Shown here piece by piece: positions 1-9,382 of a DNA stretch of 60,273 nucleotides. The position numbers and the translations under genes are program-made. Source of the stretch: Bacillota bacterium (lineage in GTDB: Bacteria; Bacillota; Clostridia; Lachnospirales; Lachnospiraceae); assembly GCA_023409535.1 (NCBI GenBank), contig JAEYGZ010000030.1, positions 1 to 60,273 of the forward strand, written 5' to 3'. The notes under the pieces were generated by a model. The model did no database searches and was not told where the DNA came from. It saw only the letters and a list, made by a program, of their open reading frames with translations. The stretch's first letter is position 1, and each line of letters starts with the position of its first letter.

Positions 1-450
1 CGCTGCCGCAGGGAATACAGGACGGCGCTGCCGGTTGACAGTGAATTGATCAGGCAGTGGCTTTCTGAGCATCCGACAAGACGAAAGATACAGGTCCGGC
101 AATCGGATAAAATAGCCGCACCGCTGATTTATGGAGTCTTCCGTCCTGCGGTGTTGCTTCCCAAAACAACGGACTGGACGGATGAAGCAAGGCTGCGGTA
201 TATCCTTACCCATGAGTTTGTGCATATCCGGCGGTTTGATGTACTGACAAAGTTATTGCTTGTATCTGCTCTATGTATTCATTGGTTTAATCCTTTCGTA
301 TGGGCAATGTATGTATTGTTTAACCGCGATATTGAGCTGTCCTGTGATGAAACGGTAGTACGAACATTCGGGGACACGATTAAGTCGGCCTATGCCCTGA
401 CCCTGATCGGGCTGGAGGAAAAGAAAAGCCGCCTTACCCCTCTGAAGTAG
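1..450 (+). pseudogene. BlaR1/MecR1-type M56 metallopeptidase, truncated at both ends of what is visible
   Basis: The reading frame is open from base 1, so the gene enters from the left of the window. It encodes part of an integral-membrane zinc metallopeptidase of family M56, the sensor class that controls beta-lactamase or PBP2a genes together with a BlaI-type repressor. The zinc motif is visible as THEFVHIRR (HExxH), followed by a membrane segment (LLLVSALCIHWFNPFVWAMY) and the third-ligand region ELSCDETVV. The protein stops at SRLTPLK right after the peptidase domain. Relatives as I remember them continue well beyond this point, so the 3' part appears to have been lost by a rearrangement near base 445. 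No BlaI partner or beta-lactamase gene of that system is visible here. The family call is firm; the pseudogene status is inferred from the missing C-terminal part. Confidence 0.75.
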
Positions 451-451
451 A

Positions 452-529
452 TATAAAGCCGTACGGGACTATAAAAAGCCAAATGCAGACGGAGAAGGCA
501 GACTGCTTGGGATTGAAGCCGTAAAATAG
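452..529 (+). pseudogene. 25-codon C-terminal scrap of an unidentified gene
   Basis: Immediately after the BlaR1 stop, another frame reads a coding-like tail (starts YKAVRDYKKPNADGEG, ends GIEAVK) and stops at 527-529. It has no start codon or ribosome binding site of its own. It looks like the end of a second gene joined to the broken BlaR1 gene. The source gene is not recognised. A 12-bp perfect palindrome, CCGTACGTACGG, follows at 531-542. Confidence 0.35.
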
Positions 530-554
530 ACCGTACGTACGGCAGGTGGCTTGT

Positions 555-1523
555 CTAAAATAGCTTACGTATGGTTCTGGCATTTAAAAACAACAGCGGA
601 AGGGAATGAAGCAGGCTTTGTCTGACTATGCGAAGCCTCTTTTTCCTTCCATCCTCTCGATATAGTTCTTTGGTGGATTGCTTTCCTTTATGAATTAGCG
701 GAGATGTGTCGGCTATAACCGCCCTGAGTCCTGCTTTTTTTAAATATACCGACAGGTTGATTTCCTCACCGTACAGATAGGTTTTGGGGTATAGCTGCTC
801 ATAGTACCGAAAGAATTCCGGGGTAAGCAAAAAGGCACATCCATGAATCCGGTAAGAACAACCATTTTTACTGCCGGATGCTGCCGGAGCAAGATTTTCC
901 GATGTTTTGCCTGCAGCCCTTGCAGCCTGCCGCCGGTATAATTGCCATCCTTCAAGCCGCTTTCTTAGCAGCTTTAACGGATGCAGCAATTTCATAATCA
1001 ACCGGATATTATGGATTTTTGCCGCCAGGTTGTATGGCAGGCTCTGATATAGCACATTAAGCCAGGCGAAAGCAACGCTTCTGTAAGGGCTGTCGGTGTT
1101 GACCGACGGAGTCTGGGGCTGGTGTCCGGCATCAAATACCGCAGGTGATATCAAACCGATCCCTTTTCCCTCTGCTGCCAGTAATTCTTCAAAGAGCCCA
1201 GGTCCAAATACCACATCGCTGTTACAGATAAAGCAGTTTTCAGCTCCAAACCTTGCTCTGGCATAACGGATACCGGCATTATTTGCCCGTGCAAAGCCAA
1301 TATTTTTCTTAAGTTTCTTTAAGGTTACATGCGGTTCGTTTCCAAAATACTTTTTTAATATCTTGCCCGAACCGTCATTTGAACCATTATCAACAACAAT
1401 AATCTCATATCCTTCTCCCCGCTGCTGCAAAGCACTGTTGACACAGGCTATGGTCTCCCTATAGTTTTTATAGTGTGAAATAATAATTACCAGTCTGGTA
1501 TGTATACGGCATCCCTCCATCAT
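555..1523 (-). CDS. family 2 glycosyltransferase (capsule/EPS locus)
   Basis: Predicted cytoplasmic or membrane-associated GT-A glycosyltransferase of 322 residues that would add a sugar to the lipid-linked repeat unit. The N-terminal GT2 signature is clear: LVIIISHYKNY at the first beta strand, then YEIIVVDNGSNDGSG, then an acidic NSDVVFGPG in place of the usual DxD. The C-terminal half carries the conserved YLYGEEINLSVYLKKAG acceptor-side segment typical of rhamnosyltransferase-like GT2 enzymes. It is the last gene of the leftward polysaccharide locus. The start is uncertain: the annotated ATG pair overlaps a GGAGGG that would normally precede the start, and no better ATG/GTG/TTG follows. 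The sugar donor cannot be read from sequence. Confidence 0.85.
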   Translation of the reverse strand: MMEGCRIHTRLVIIISHYKNYRETIACVNSALQQRGEGYEIIVVDNGSNDGSGKILKKYFGNEPHVTLKKLKKNIGFARANNAGIRYARARFGAENCFICNSDVVFGPGLFEELLAAEGKGIGLISPAVFDAGHQPQTPSVNTDSPYRSVAFAWLNVLYQSLPYNLAAKIHNIRLIMKLLHPLKLLRKRLEGWQLYRRQAARAAGKTSENLAPAASGSKNGCSYRIHGCAFLLTPEFFRYYEQLYPKTYLYGEEINLSVYLKKAGLRAVIADTSPLIHKGKQSTKELYREDGRKKRLRIVRQSLLHSLPLLFLNARTIRKLF

Positions 1524-1564
1524 TAACTTTAACCGATTACTGCTCTTTTACGTATCCCTTGCAC

Positions 1565-3112
1565 TCAATGCCTGCCTCGTACTGCAAGCATCCCTGTCAC
1601 CTTTTGAAATGTAGATAAAAACAGCTCCTTCTCATAGGTATTCAATCCGAATTTCCAGAACAATATAAGATAGATCATAACAAAGGTGATTCCCTTTGCC
1701 AGAAATAAAAGGATATTGCCGGCCGGCAGCAGTGCAATCAGAACTGCCGCAAGGAGGGAGAACAGAAGGCAGCCTCCCATCTTTACAAAACACTCGCGAA
1801 AGAACCGGAAAACATTAATATGCAGCTTACGGTGGTATATCACATTCATGGCAGCCGTCCTGAACAGATAGGCAGTGCAGACAGATACCGCCGCCCCTAC
1901 CTCCTGATACTCTTTGGTTAAAATTACGGACAGGACGATATTAATCACAGCCATCAGGACATAGACATAGGATTGGAGCCTTACCATTCCGGTAGCGGTA
2001 ACGGTAAGCCCGGCAATATGCTGGGGAAGCTCAAGGATACTTGGCAGGATCAGAAGCAGAATACAGACATAGGCATTCTGAAAACCGCTTCCCAGCCAGA
2101 ACCCGATAAAATCCCTGCCCACCGCAAGAAAACCGGTATAAATCAGTCCGATGAGAAAAAGCTGGATCCGGCCCACCTTAATCATCAGCGCCAGAAGGTT
2201 CTCCTCTCTGTTCTCCTTGCCAAGAATCCGGGACACCTTCGGAAGAAAAAGTCCGTTGATTGCCGCCGCGAAGGTAAATACGATTCCTTCAATCGTAGCG
2301 GAAGCACCGAATACCGATATGCTTATGGCACCGCAATAAATCCCAAGTATGCTTGGAATGATATTATAGATAAACCGCTGGGCAATATTAATTACCGTGG
2401 ACCACAGAGAGAACCGGAATATCTCTGCCCTGGTTTTTCCGCCCTTATAACGGAAATTCACCTTAATATGGGTTGTTTTTTTTACAAGAAAAAGCTTAAT
2501 TATTATGTTAATGATACCGGTTACCGCATTTAAAAATACGAGGGTATACAAACCGTAGCCAAGGCTTAACGCTCCGATGATCAGGCCCATGTTCAGTATT
2601 TTATAGAACAGCTCCGTTGCCTTCAGCTGTGTAAATTTCTCATAGGAGGACAGAATTCCGCTCAGGGTACCGAAGGGAAAGCTCAGGATACTATAGGCAG
2701 AGGAAATGAGAAAGATCACCTTAAGTTTATTGATTTCTTCGAAGGAAAGCTCCTTGTAGATACCTCCGATATTAAAATACACAACCGTCAGAACAACTAC
2801 GATAACAATATCGATTACAATAAAAAGCTTATAAATAAGGCCGAGAAGATTATTCACAGCCTCTTCATTATTATCCGCGTTGTAAAGTGACAGAAAACGG
2901 GTAACCGCTGCGCCCAGTCCAAAATCCATCACAAGAATTCCGATGAGAGAAACCGATAGTGCATAAAGACCGTAATTATCCTGTCCCAGGCTTCGTATCA
3001 TCCAAGGTGTATAGATCAATCCTGCCAGAAGATTAATCCCTATGGTGATATAGCCTATTACCGCGCCTGTCTTTATCTGTCTGGAACTTTCCGCTTCTTT
3101 GCTGTCGCTCAT
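1565..3112 (-). CDS. Wzx-type polysaccharide flippase (MATE/MOP superfamily)
   Basis: A 515-residue integral membrane protein with about 12-14 hydrophobic segments, of the polysaccharide-transporter branch of the MOP superfamily. It begins with a short polar tail and then TGAVIGYITIGINLLAGLIY, a typical start for Wzx proteins. It is expected to flip the undecaprenyl-linked repeat unit across the cytoplasmic membrane for assembly by the polymerase. Length is normal for Wzx. It lies between two glycosyltransferase genes in the same orientation, and with the EpsG-like polymerase and the Wzz/kinase it completes a Wzx/Wzy-type assembly line. Confidence 0.9.
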   Translation of the reverse strand: MSDSKEAESSRQIKTGAVIGYITIGINLLAGLIYTPWMIRSLGQDNYGLYALSVSLIGILVMDFGLGAAVTRFLSLYNADNNEEAVNNLLGLIYKLFIVIDIVIVVVLTVVYFNIGGIYKELSFEEINKLKVIFLISSAYSILSFPFGTLSGILSSYEKFTQLKATELFYKILNMGLIIGALSLGYGLYTLVFLNAVTGIINIIIKLFLVKKTTHIKVNFRYKGGKTRAEIFRFSLWSTVINIAQRFIYNIIPSILGIYCGAISISVFGASATIEGIVFTFAAAINGLFLPKVSRILGKENREENLLALMIKVGRIQLFLIGLIYTGFLAVGRDFIGFWLGSGFQNAYVCILLLILPSILELPQHIAGLTVTATGMVRLQSYVYVLMAVINIVLSVILTKEYQEVGAAVSVCTAYLFRTAAMNVIYHRKLHINVFRFFRECFVKMGGCLLFSLLAAVLIALLPAGNILLFLAKGITFVMIYLILFWKFGLNTYEKELFLSTFQKVTGMLAVRGRH

Positions 3113-3183
3113 CTTCTATACCACTGCTTTCTTTTCTATCATCCGGCCATCCTTCTTTCCTTAAGGCGATACTCTTTCGGTAA

Positions 3184-4185
3184 TCAGCTTTTCTTTATCA
3201 AACGCAGCAGGCTTTTTTTCAGGCCTGTGTAATCCTTATATTTGACCCGCAGGAACAGACTGGCAAATTTCCTGTAGAGCCGTATCAGTGGGTGTCCTTT
3301 ACCCATAATCCGGTCTATTCTGCTCTTAAATTCCATATCTTCAATCACATAGGGAGGATGCTTCAAGGGAAATTCGACTTCATAGGTCTGCATATGAAAA
3401 ATCTTCTGGATCCCTTTGGGCAGCATACGGATATCGGAAACCGAATGGGTAGCATTTGCCGTAATTCCAATATTGGAGATCATATTCCTGGAAGGCACGA
3501 TATTCAGCCTGTGATTCAGGTGCATGCTGGTACCAAGCACTGATTCGTAATGCGCTTTCCCGGTGCGGTGGTGCCGTTTCAGGTTACCGATATGTTTCGT
3601 TCCGTCTGAAAAAGTATCCATATAATATTTTAGCTGTACGAGATTAAAAGGATCCTTCAGTATTCTGTACTCACCGTCCCAGGTATCCACCACTCTCTTC
3701 CAGGACGCCCAGCCGCAGATGGAACCGGAGGTAGTGAACAGATAATCATAGGGGGTATACTCACATACACCGGTATTGTTCATTCCGCATATCATGTTAA
3801 CTCTCTCATCGTCCTTATACTTTTCCAGCAGTTCCTTGCAAAAGGGAAAAAAGCTCAGAGAGGGCACATCGTCATCCTCCAGCACGATCCCTTCTGTTTC
3901 CGACTGGAACATCCATTTTTGGGCGATATACTCCGACGGATCACAGCCGATATTCTCCCTTTGAAAATAAGTATGTATCTCACAGTTCCAATCGATATTC
4001 AGGGCAATGGCTCTGCACATATTTATGCCGGCCATATCCTCAGGCCTTCCCTTTCTGGGGCCGTCCTGGTACAGATAAAGCTTTGACGGCCTGGCTTCCT
4101 TTATGATTTTAAATACCCTCACCAGCTGATTTGGCCTGGCGAAAAAAATCAATAATACCGCAATATCTATTTTAGCCTCTTTCAT
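3184..4185 (-). CDS. GT-A fold glycosyltransferase, GNT-I-like
   Basis: A 333-residue glycosyltransferase. The N-terminus (IDIAVLLIFFARPNQLVRVF) and the metal/nucleotide motif VLEDDDVPSLSFF at about residues 101-113 resemble bacterial relatives of the GNT-I/GT13-like group, in which the EDDD element binds the sugar nucleotide and metal. A central SGSICGWASWKRVVDTWDGEY segment matches the acceptor-binding part of these proteins. Start choice is supported by AGAGGC five bases before the ATG. It probably adds one residue of the repeat unit; linkage and donor are unknown. Confidence 0.75.
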   Translation of the reverse strand: MKEAKIDIAVLLIFFARPNQLVRVFKIIKEARPSKLYLYQDGPRKGRPEDMAGINMCRAIALNIDWNCEIHTYFQRENIGCDPSEYIAQKWMFQSETEGIVLEDDDVPSLSFFPFCKELLEKYKDDERVNMICGMNNTGVCEYTPYDYLFTTSGSICGWASWKRVVDTWDGEYRILKDPFNLVQLKYYMDTFSDGTKHIGNLKRHHRTGKAHYESVLGTSMHLNHRLNIVPSRNMISNIGITANATHSVSDIRMLPKGIQKIFHMQTYEVEFPLKHPPYVIEDMEFKSRIDRIMGKGHPLIRLYRKFASLFLRVKYKDYTGLKKSLLRLIKKS

Positions 4186-4256
4186 AATTGCCTCTCATTC
4201 CCCGGCAGCGGTTCCTATCATATCCGGTTTCATTTCATACAAAGAACTTGGAAGAA

Positions 4257-5327
4257 TTATTGGAAGATCCATACATATGGAATGAGGTTTCCATCTCTTA
4301 AGGTACGGTAAATGAAGAAAAGCCCAAAGAAAACAACGGCAAAATATACAAGTAATTTTCTGGTGCGCTCCTCCTCCAGTCCTTCCGTTTTCAAGGAAAG
4401 GATGCGATCCAGCAATATTACACTGGCATACAGATAATAAAATGCCGGTCTCTCAGCCGTTCTTGTAAACATTCTGAAGATCCACAGCAGGATTACCGTA
4501 AAATGCATATTCAAAAAGAACAGATTGTCCTTGCCCGTATCAAACAGCCTTTTTCTGTACACAATTCCCAGTAAGCCGATGATCAGAAGAATTACAAGAA
4601 ATATACCGCCATTCCCGGTGCTTTCTATCGTATATTCATAATTCATCCAGTCCGATATCCATGCATAGAGCCTGCGAAAGAATAATATAATTATTCCGCA
4701 GCCTCCAAGGATAGCCAGATGATATTTCGGCTTCCAGGGAATCCATCCGATGAGAAAGGCCGGAAGGAAGAATAAGGCGGAATTGTGCAGTAAATAGGCG
4801 ACTCCCACCAACAGTAAGAAAGGGATCAGCCTTCGCTTCTTTGCGGCTTCATATGCAAAGAGACAGACTGACATTGCCAGCATTTGCCGAAGGCCTGCCA
4901 TTGAGAAAGCAAAAAGGCCTATTGTATAATAAAAATATACCGCAAGTTTTTTATTATCGGCATTCCGTTTCAGAAAAAGAAACAAGCTTAAGCATAGGAA
5001 GCCCGAGGTAACGGCAAAGTAAAAAAAAGTACTGTAATGAATCTCTCCGATTAATTTGGTCAGAATATAAAAACCGGCTTCTTTTTGCCTATCCCAGTAG
5101 AATTGTATGGTCTTATATGCAGAATCAAGAAAATTATTTGCATATCTGCTGTAATCTCCATAATAAGGTGCTTTAAAAATCATAAGGAGATAAATTGAAA
5201 AGCAGGAAATAAAGAGTATCATATTTTTTCTTTTCATGATCTTTAATCCGGCATCACCCTCCGGCTGTTTCATTTGAATCAGCGCTGATGCAGCAAGAAG
5301 TATCAATAATGTACCATATACCAACAT
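4257..5327 (-). CDS. EpsG-family polysaccharide polymerase (Wzy-like)
   Basis: A polytopic membrane protein with roughly ten hydrophobic segments, matching the EpsG family that acts as the polymerase of Wzy-dependent exopolysaccharides. Supporting features are an early YGDYSRYANNFL loop, the central motif FSMAGLRQMLAMSVCLFAYE and the following YLLHNSALFFLPAFLIG, the R/Q and H residues that characterise this family. I place the start at the ATG at 5327, because GAGGAG lies eight bases before it; the frame also has a TTG six codons upstream. It would join flipped repeat units on the outer face of the membrane. Confidence 0.85.
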   Translation of the reverse strand: MLVYGTLLILLAASALIQMKQPEGDAGLKIMKRKNMILFISCFSIYLLMIFKAPYYGDYSRYANNFLDSAYKTIQFYWDRQKEAGFYILTKLIGEIHYSTFFYFAVTSGFLCLSLFLFLKRNADNKKLAVYFYYTIGLFAFSMAGLRQMLAMSVCLFAYEAAKKRRLIPFLLLVGVAYLLHNSALFFLPAFLIGWIPWKPKYHLAILGGCGIIILFFRRLYAWISDWMNYEYTIESTGNGGIFLVILLIIGLLGIVYRKRLFDTGKDNLFFLNMHFTVILLWIFRMFTRTAERPAFYYLYASVILLDRILSLKTEGLEEERTRKLLVYFAVVFFGLFFIYRTLRDGNLIPYVWIFQ

Positions 5328-5400
5328 CCTATTCGCTCCTCGCAATATCTCTCTTTTGACAAAATATGTTATACGGACTTTTTTGGTGACTGTCTAATGT

Positions 5401-6663
5401 TCAGGAAAGAAGCTTTTCATATACGCTCATATATTCCTTCCCGCAGATTTCCCTGTTAAAATGCTTTTTTGCATAGCTAAGGCAATGCCGGGAATAATAT
5501 TCTTTGCCTTTGCTTCTAACCTCCTGTATACTGCGAAATACTCCCTTTAAGGTATGGTCCGCAACCAGATGTCCGCAGCCTTTCCCCAGCAATTCCGGTA
5601 AAGCAGTAGAAGGAAAAGCTATGGCCGGAGTTCCGCAGGCCAGGGCCTCTGCCACTGTCTTGCCAAAGGATTCCTCCCTGGAGAGAGAGACATATACATC
5701 ACCTACATTGTAAAGCTCAGCCAGCGTTTCGATACTGTCTGTTACGGGTATGTTTCTGACATTACAAGGAAGCCTGGTTCCGGCACTTATGGTACCGACC
5801 AGCAGAAGGATGCACTCCTTTTCAGATTTGCCCTCTTTTTGATTTCTGTCCTGCTCCTTTTGAAAATGTGCGGCTAATTTCAAAAAACCGTTCAGTCCTT
5901 TGCCATCACCCCAAATAGAGGCAACAGAAAGGATTACAAATTTATCCTCCAGCTCCAGCTCTTTACGAAGGTCACCCGCTTCCAGTGGCTTGAATACCTC
6001 TAAATTAATTCCGTTGTAAATCCGTTTGATGAGAAAAGCGTCCTTTAAGAAAGAATATTCCGCCTGCCAGGTGATCCATTCTGATACACCAATCACAGCC
6101 AGTCTGTTCAGCTTCGAGAAATATTTCTTTTTATCCTCCCACATCTTCCCACACCGGTCAAAGAACCAGGAGGGAGGGGTATTTCTGTTATTGGGGCATT
6201 TGCTGCAGCCATCACGCCACTGGTAACATTCATTTACCGTATAATGAGTGCACCTCCCTGTGAAAAACCAGCAGTCATGAAGCACGATCACAACAGGAAT
6301 ATTCTGAGCAGCCAAAAAATTTAAGAGCAGATTTAAATACAGATAATTCCCGTGGACATTCCCCAGATGTACAATGTCCGGTTTTTGCTCGCTGATGTAA
6401 CGAATCAGCTTTCTTGTTGCCCGGTGGGAGAAATATCCCTGAAGGCCGAAGATTCTGGAACCCAGAGCATGAAGCTTCCTGTCGGCTGCGGATCCGATGA
6501 TATAAAAATCTGTATTCTTCTCTTTTTCTCTGGTTTCCTGCTTACCGTAGGCATAGGCAACCAGGCAGCTGTGTCCTTGCTTCGTTAGATAGGCCCTGAG
6601 CTCTTGACAGGTTCTTCCGGTACTCAATATGCCGTAAACTTCATTTATAATCAGTATCTTCAT
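5401..6663 (-). CDS. family 4 glycosyltransferase, WcaC/colanic-acid type
   Basis: A 420-residue GT-B enzyme. The N-terminal domain begins MKILIINEVYGILSTGRTCQ and contains VLHDCWFFTGRCTHY and a Cys-rich CYQWRDGCSKCPN segment, which are hallmarks of the WcaC-like group of retaining GT4 enzymes. The C-terminal domain has the donor-binding region LSREESFGKTVAEALACGTPAIAF with the E-x7-E arrangement. It acts in the cytoplasm on the lipid-linked intermediate. The start is supported by AAGGAAA upstream. The sugar transferred is unknown. Confidence 0.87.
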   Translation of the reverse strand: MKILIINEVYGILSTGRTCQELRAYLTKQGHSCLVAYAYGKQETREKEKNTDFYIIGSAADRKLHALGSRIFGLQGYFSHRATRKLIRYISEQKPDIVHLGNVHGNYLYLNLLLNFLAAQNIPVVIVLHDCWFFTGRCTHYTVNECYQWRDGCSKCPNNRNTPPSWFFDRCGKMWEDKKKYFSKLNRLAVIGVSEWITWQAEYSFLKDAFLIKRIYNGINLEVFKPLEAGDLRKELELEDKFVILSVASIWGDGKGLNGFLKLAAHFQKEQDRNQKEGKSEKECILLLVGTISAGTRLPCNVRNIPVTDSIETLAELYNVGDVYVSLSREESFGKTVAEALACGTPAIAFPSTALPELLGKGCGHLVADHTLKGVFRSIQEVRSKGKEYYSRHCLSYAKKHFNREICGKEYMSVYEKLLS

Positions 6664-6765
6664 GCTTCTTTTTTCCTTGTTTTATACCATCTTATTCTAT
6701 TGATGCGGCAAATATTTCTGTTATGTTATAATTTCTGATTGGAACGGCTGATCAGTGATCTGCTC

Positions 6766-7908
6766 TTATTCCTCCTCCTTTGTAGGTACAGAACATGGGT
6801 AAGTATCCGGATTCAGACTGTCAAATACCTCATTTGCCCAGATTAAGGTCGACAGGTCCGTATCACCGATATTCATCAGATTATGGGCATAGCCCGGCGG
6901 TATTTCAAGAATCCGGGGATTGTCGGAGGAAAGTACAAATTCATGGATTTCATCGGATCCAATTCTTCTCATCTGGATCATTGCTTTTCCCGCAATTACA
7001 TAAAACCGTTCACATTTGCTGTTATGATAATGCTCTCCCTTTTTAATGCCGGGCTTTGTGATATTAACGGAGAACTGCCCCCGGTCATCCGTCCGAAATA
7101 CCTCTGTGAAGCTTCCCCTGGCATCCTGATGGCTAAGCACCGGGATTGCAGCTTTATCCATCGGTAAATAACTCAAATAAGTACTATAAAGCTTCTTAAC
7201 AAATACATCCTTCAGATCCGGAATATAAAGCTCCTCCCTGGCCTTCTGAAAGCCTCTTATGGTATCCGCCAGCTCCTGCAAGGTAACCTGATAGTTATAT
7301 TCCTCCTTCAGCCTGTGGTACCCGTCTTCGCCAGGAAGCACTTCTTCCTTCAGATGTCTTAGAAAATCGGTTATCACATCATCAACATAATAAAAATTCA
7401 TTCTTGTATCCGGATTATGGATTTCGATTTTTATGTTTCTTGCTATGTTATAGCAAAAGGTCGCAACAACCGAGTAGGCATAGGGCTTTGCCCATTTACC
7501 GAAGGTGTTTGTAAGACGGTATAGGATACTCTTGCTGTTATTTAACCTCCCATGTTCCCTTAAAGCCTCTTCCGCCATACGCTTGCTTCTGGCATAGGCG
7601 GAATCCTGTGCCGCCTGTATGGTGGAGGTATATAACACAGGACACCTGTTGCCGCTTTCCCGTAAATATGCTAACAGCTTCCTGAAGAGCTCATAATTTA
7701 CTTCCATGAAATCAGCTTCCCTGACCGGCCGGTGTACTGCAGCAAAGTGATAAACAAAGTCACAATCCCTGGTATAGGTTTTTAATTCCTCCAGTGTATT
7801 TGTTGTATCATAGGTATAAATAATATGCTCTTCCCCGCTTTGGGCCTTAAGACCGGCGATAAGATTTTTACCCAGAAATCCTCCGGCACCTGTTACCAGT
7901 ATCTTCAT
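6766..7908 (-). CDS. capF: CapF-like bifunctional reductase with C-terminal cupin (UDP-FucNAc pathway)
   Basis: A two-domain enzyme. Residues 1 to about 250 form an extended SDR domain with the NAD(P) motif GAGGFLG at 7-13 and the YARSK catalytic Tyr/Lys pair. The C-terminal part is a cupin (HYHNSKCERFYVIAGKA). This combination is diagnostic of CapF/WbjC, which reduces the 4-keto intermediate to UDP-2-acetamido-2,6-dideoxy-L-talose in UDP-L-FucNAc synthesis, the cupin helping the preceding C3 epimerisation. The start is set at the ATG at 7908, preceded by GGAGGT, not at the frame's earlier start 15 codons upstream. The usual partners CapE and CapG are not found in this window. Confidence 0.9.
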   Translation of the reverse strand: MKILVTGAGGFLGKNLIAGLKAQSGEEHIIYTYDTTNTLEELKTYTRDCDFVYHFAAVHRPVREADFMEVNYELFRKLLAYLRESGNRCPVLYTSTIQAAQDSAYARSKRMAEEALREHGRLNNSKSILYRLTNTFGKWAKPYAYSVVATFCYNIARNIKIEIHNPDTRMNFYYVDDVITDFLRHLKEEVLPGEDGYHRLKEEYNYQVTLQELADTIRGFQKAREELYIPDLKDVFVKKLYSTYLSYLPMDKAAIPVLSHQDARGSFTEVFRTDDRGQFSVNITKPGIKKGEHYHNSKCERFYVIAGKAMIQMRRIGSDEIHEFVLSSDNPRILEIPPGYAHNLMNIGDTDLSTLIWANEVFDSLNPDTYPCSVPTKEEE

Positions 7909-7995
7909 ATTAACCTCCATGCTGCCGATGCCTGCGAATTTGGGCGTCAGCACAAAATAGAATGTGAAAGTGGTTCTGATCCGGATACCTAACCC

Positions 7996-9306
7996 TTAGA
8001 GCTGCACCTTGCTGTTCTCAACGATAGCAGCAATCTCCCTTTGCAGGCGTTGCCGAATCTCCTCTTTTTTGTGTGCTTTTACGCCAAGTCTCCAGGCATT
8101 CCTTCTGTATTGTTTAATTTTTTCGGGATGGTTTACAAGCTGCGACAATACCGGATAAACTTCTCCTGTTTTGCCGATACAAATAGCGCCCCGGTTCTTT
8201 TTCAGATAACGGATCCCCTCATTGTCATAAGGACCGACTGCAAGCACCGCGCAGGTAGAGGCCAGACAGTCAACAATTTTGGTGGAAAAGGAGTATCTGG
8301 TCAGCAGCCTGTTTTTCAGATCAAAGCCTTCTGCGTGAAGGGCAATATCAGCCTCTTTATAAATCTGTCTTAGCTCCTTAGCGGAAACAAAGCCCTTTAA
8401 AAACACTGACCTTCCGTCATCAAGCACCCACCTTTTATTTCTTCCGGGTGTATCCCTTGTGTATATCTCCAGGGTCACCAGTACCTCCTCCCGGTTAATA
8501 CGGTTTATGGCTTTGGCAACGGACCGAAGGGTCTTATCCCTATTGCAGTAAAGCCTTCCCGCATATACCATTCTGATGGGCTTTGACAGCTTCTTATCCT
8601 CCGGTTTTTCCTCAAATTCCCCACCCTTACAGATCACACCGGTATTTACGCCAAGCGCTTGTTTCAGTTCCTTTGCCTGACGCCGGGACAGGGTGTAGTA
8701 TTTTGCGTAGGAAACTGCATTTCTTCTGATATCCCTCCGGACCAGACATCTCCTGATCCAATAAAAGGGTGAGAAATTAATTTGCTTTAAGGAATATTCA
8801 TCATCGCCGGTAAAGGCAATGACAGGTGCTCCGGTAGCCGAATGAAGCAGGCGCTCCAGATAAAGCATTCTTCTGGAGGAAAACCGCAGGCTAAAGATGG
8901 CATCCGGTTGAAAGTCCGCCAGAAAGGCCATCAGCAGGCTGTCTTCCCACCTGGTTTTCAGCCAGACCGCATCCCTGAGGAGCCGCAGCGGTCCTGCGAA
9001 CATCTGCTTGATTCCCTTCCTGACCCGGGGAAATTTCATTTGGGATACCTCCATCAAAGGAGCCTCCCCTGGCTGGGAGCTTTTGCTGATGAACCATTTC
9101 CCCCCGCTTTTATGTCTCACCAGGTTCCCCAAGGCCATCCGGTCGGTTATTTGAAAATATTTGCTGCAGCAGGGGTTATCCGGCATGCCGCCGGCCAGAT
9201 ACATATTAGCCAGCTGGCCGTCAAAGCCTTCAAACCAGTTAGTCATTACATTATTGGGGTACCGTATGTCATCCCATACTTCTTCCGAAAGAATCAAAAG
9301 CTTCAT
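7996..9306 (-). CDS. glycosyltransferase, GT4-like
   Basis: A GT-B-like glycosyltransferase of 436 residues. The N-terminus MKLLILSEEVWDD and the long acceptor domain are followed by a C-terminal donor domain with MVYAGRLYCNRDKTLRSV, IYKEADIALHAEGFD and a FSTKIVDCLASTCAVLAVG segment typical of GT4-like enzymes. The start at 9306 is chosen because GGAGG precedes it by five bases; the upstream in-frame start seven codons earlier has no such site. It is one of the chain-extending enzymes of the locus; donor and linkage are unknown. Confidence 0.78.
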   Translation of the reverse strand: MKLLILSEEVWDDIRYPNNVMTNWFEGFDGQLANMYLAGGMPDNPCCSKYFQITDRMALGNLVRHKSGGKWFISKSSQPGEAPLMEVSQMKFPRVRKGIKQMFAGPLRLLRDAVWLKTRWEDSLLMAFLADFQPDAIFSLRFSSRRMLYLERLLHSATGAPVIAFTGDDEYSLKQINFSPFYWIRRCLVRRDIRRNAVSYAKYYTLSRRQAKELKQALGVNTGVICKGGEFEEKPEDKKLSKPIRMVYAGRLYCNRDKTLRSVAKAINRINREEVLVTLEIYTRDTPGRNKRWVLDDGRSVFLKGFVSAKELRQIYKEADIALHAEGFDLKNRLLTRYSFSTKIVDCLASTCAVLAVGPYDNEGIRYLKKNRGAICIGKTGEVYPVLSQLVNHPEKIKQYRRNAWRLGVKAHKKEEIRQRLQREIAAIVENSKVQL

Positions 9307-9382
9307 GCTAATCCTCCACACTGCCATTCCCTGCAGATTTCACAGGCACAAACTCCAAGTGCGAATTATGCCTTTCAGCCAT

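Noticed and set aside
1973..2533. 186-codon rightward open frame inside the flippase gene
   Set aside because: It is antisense to a gene with clear family features, has no ribosome binding site and its product is highly polar with no recognisable pattern.
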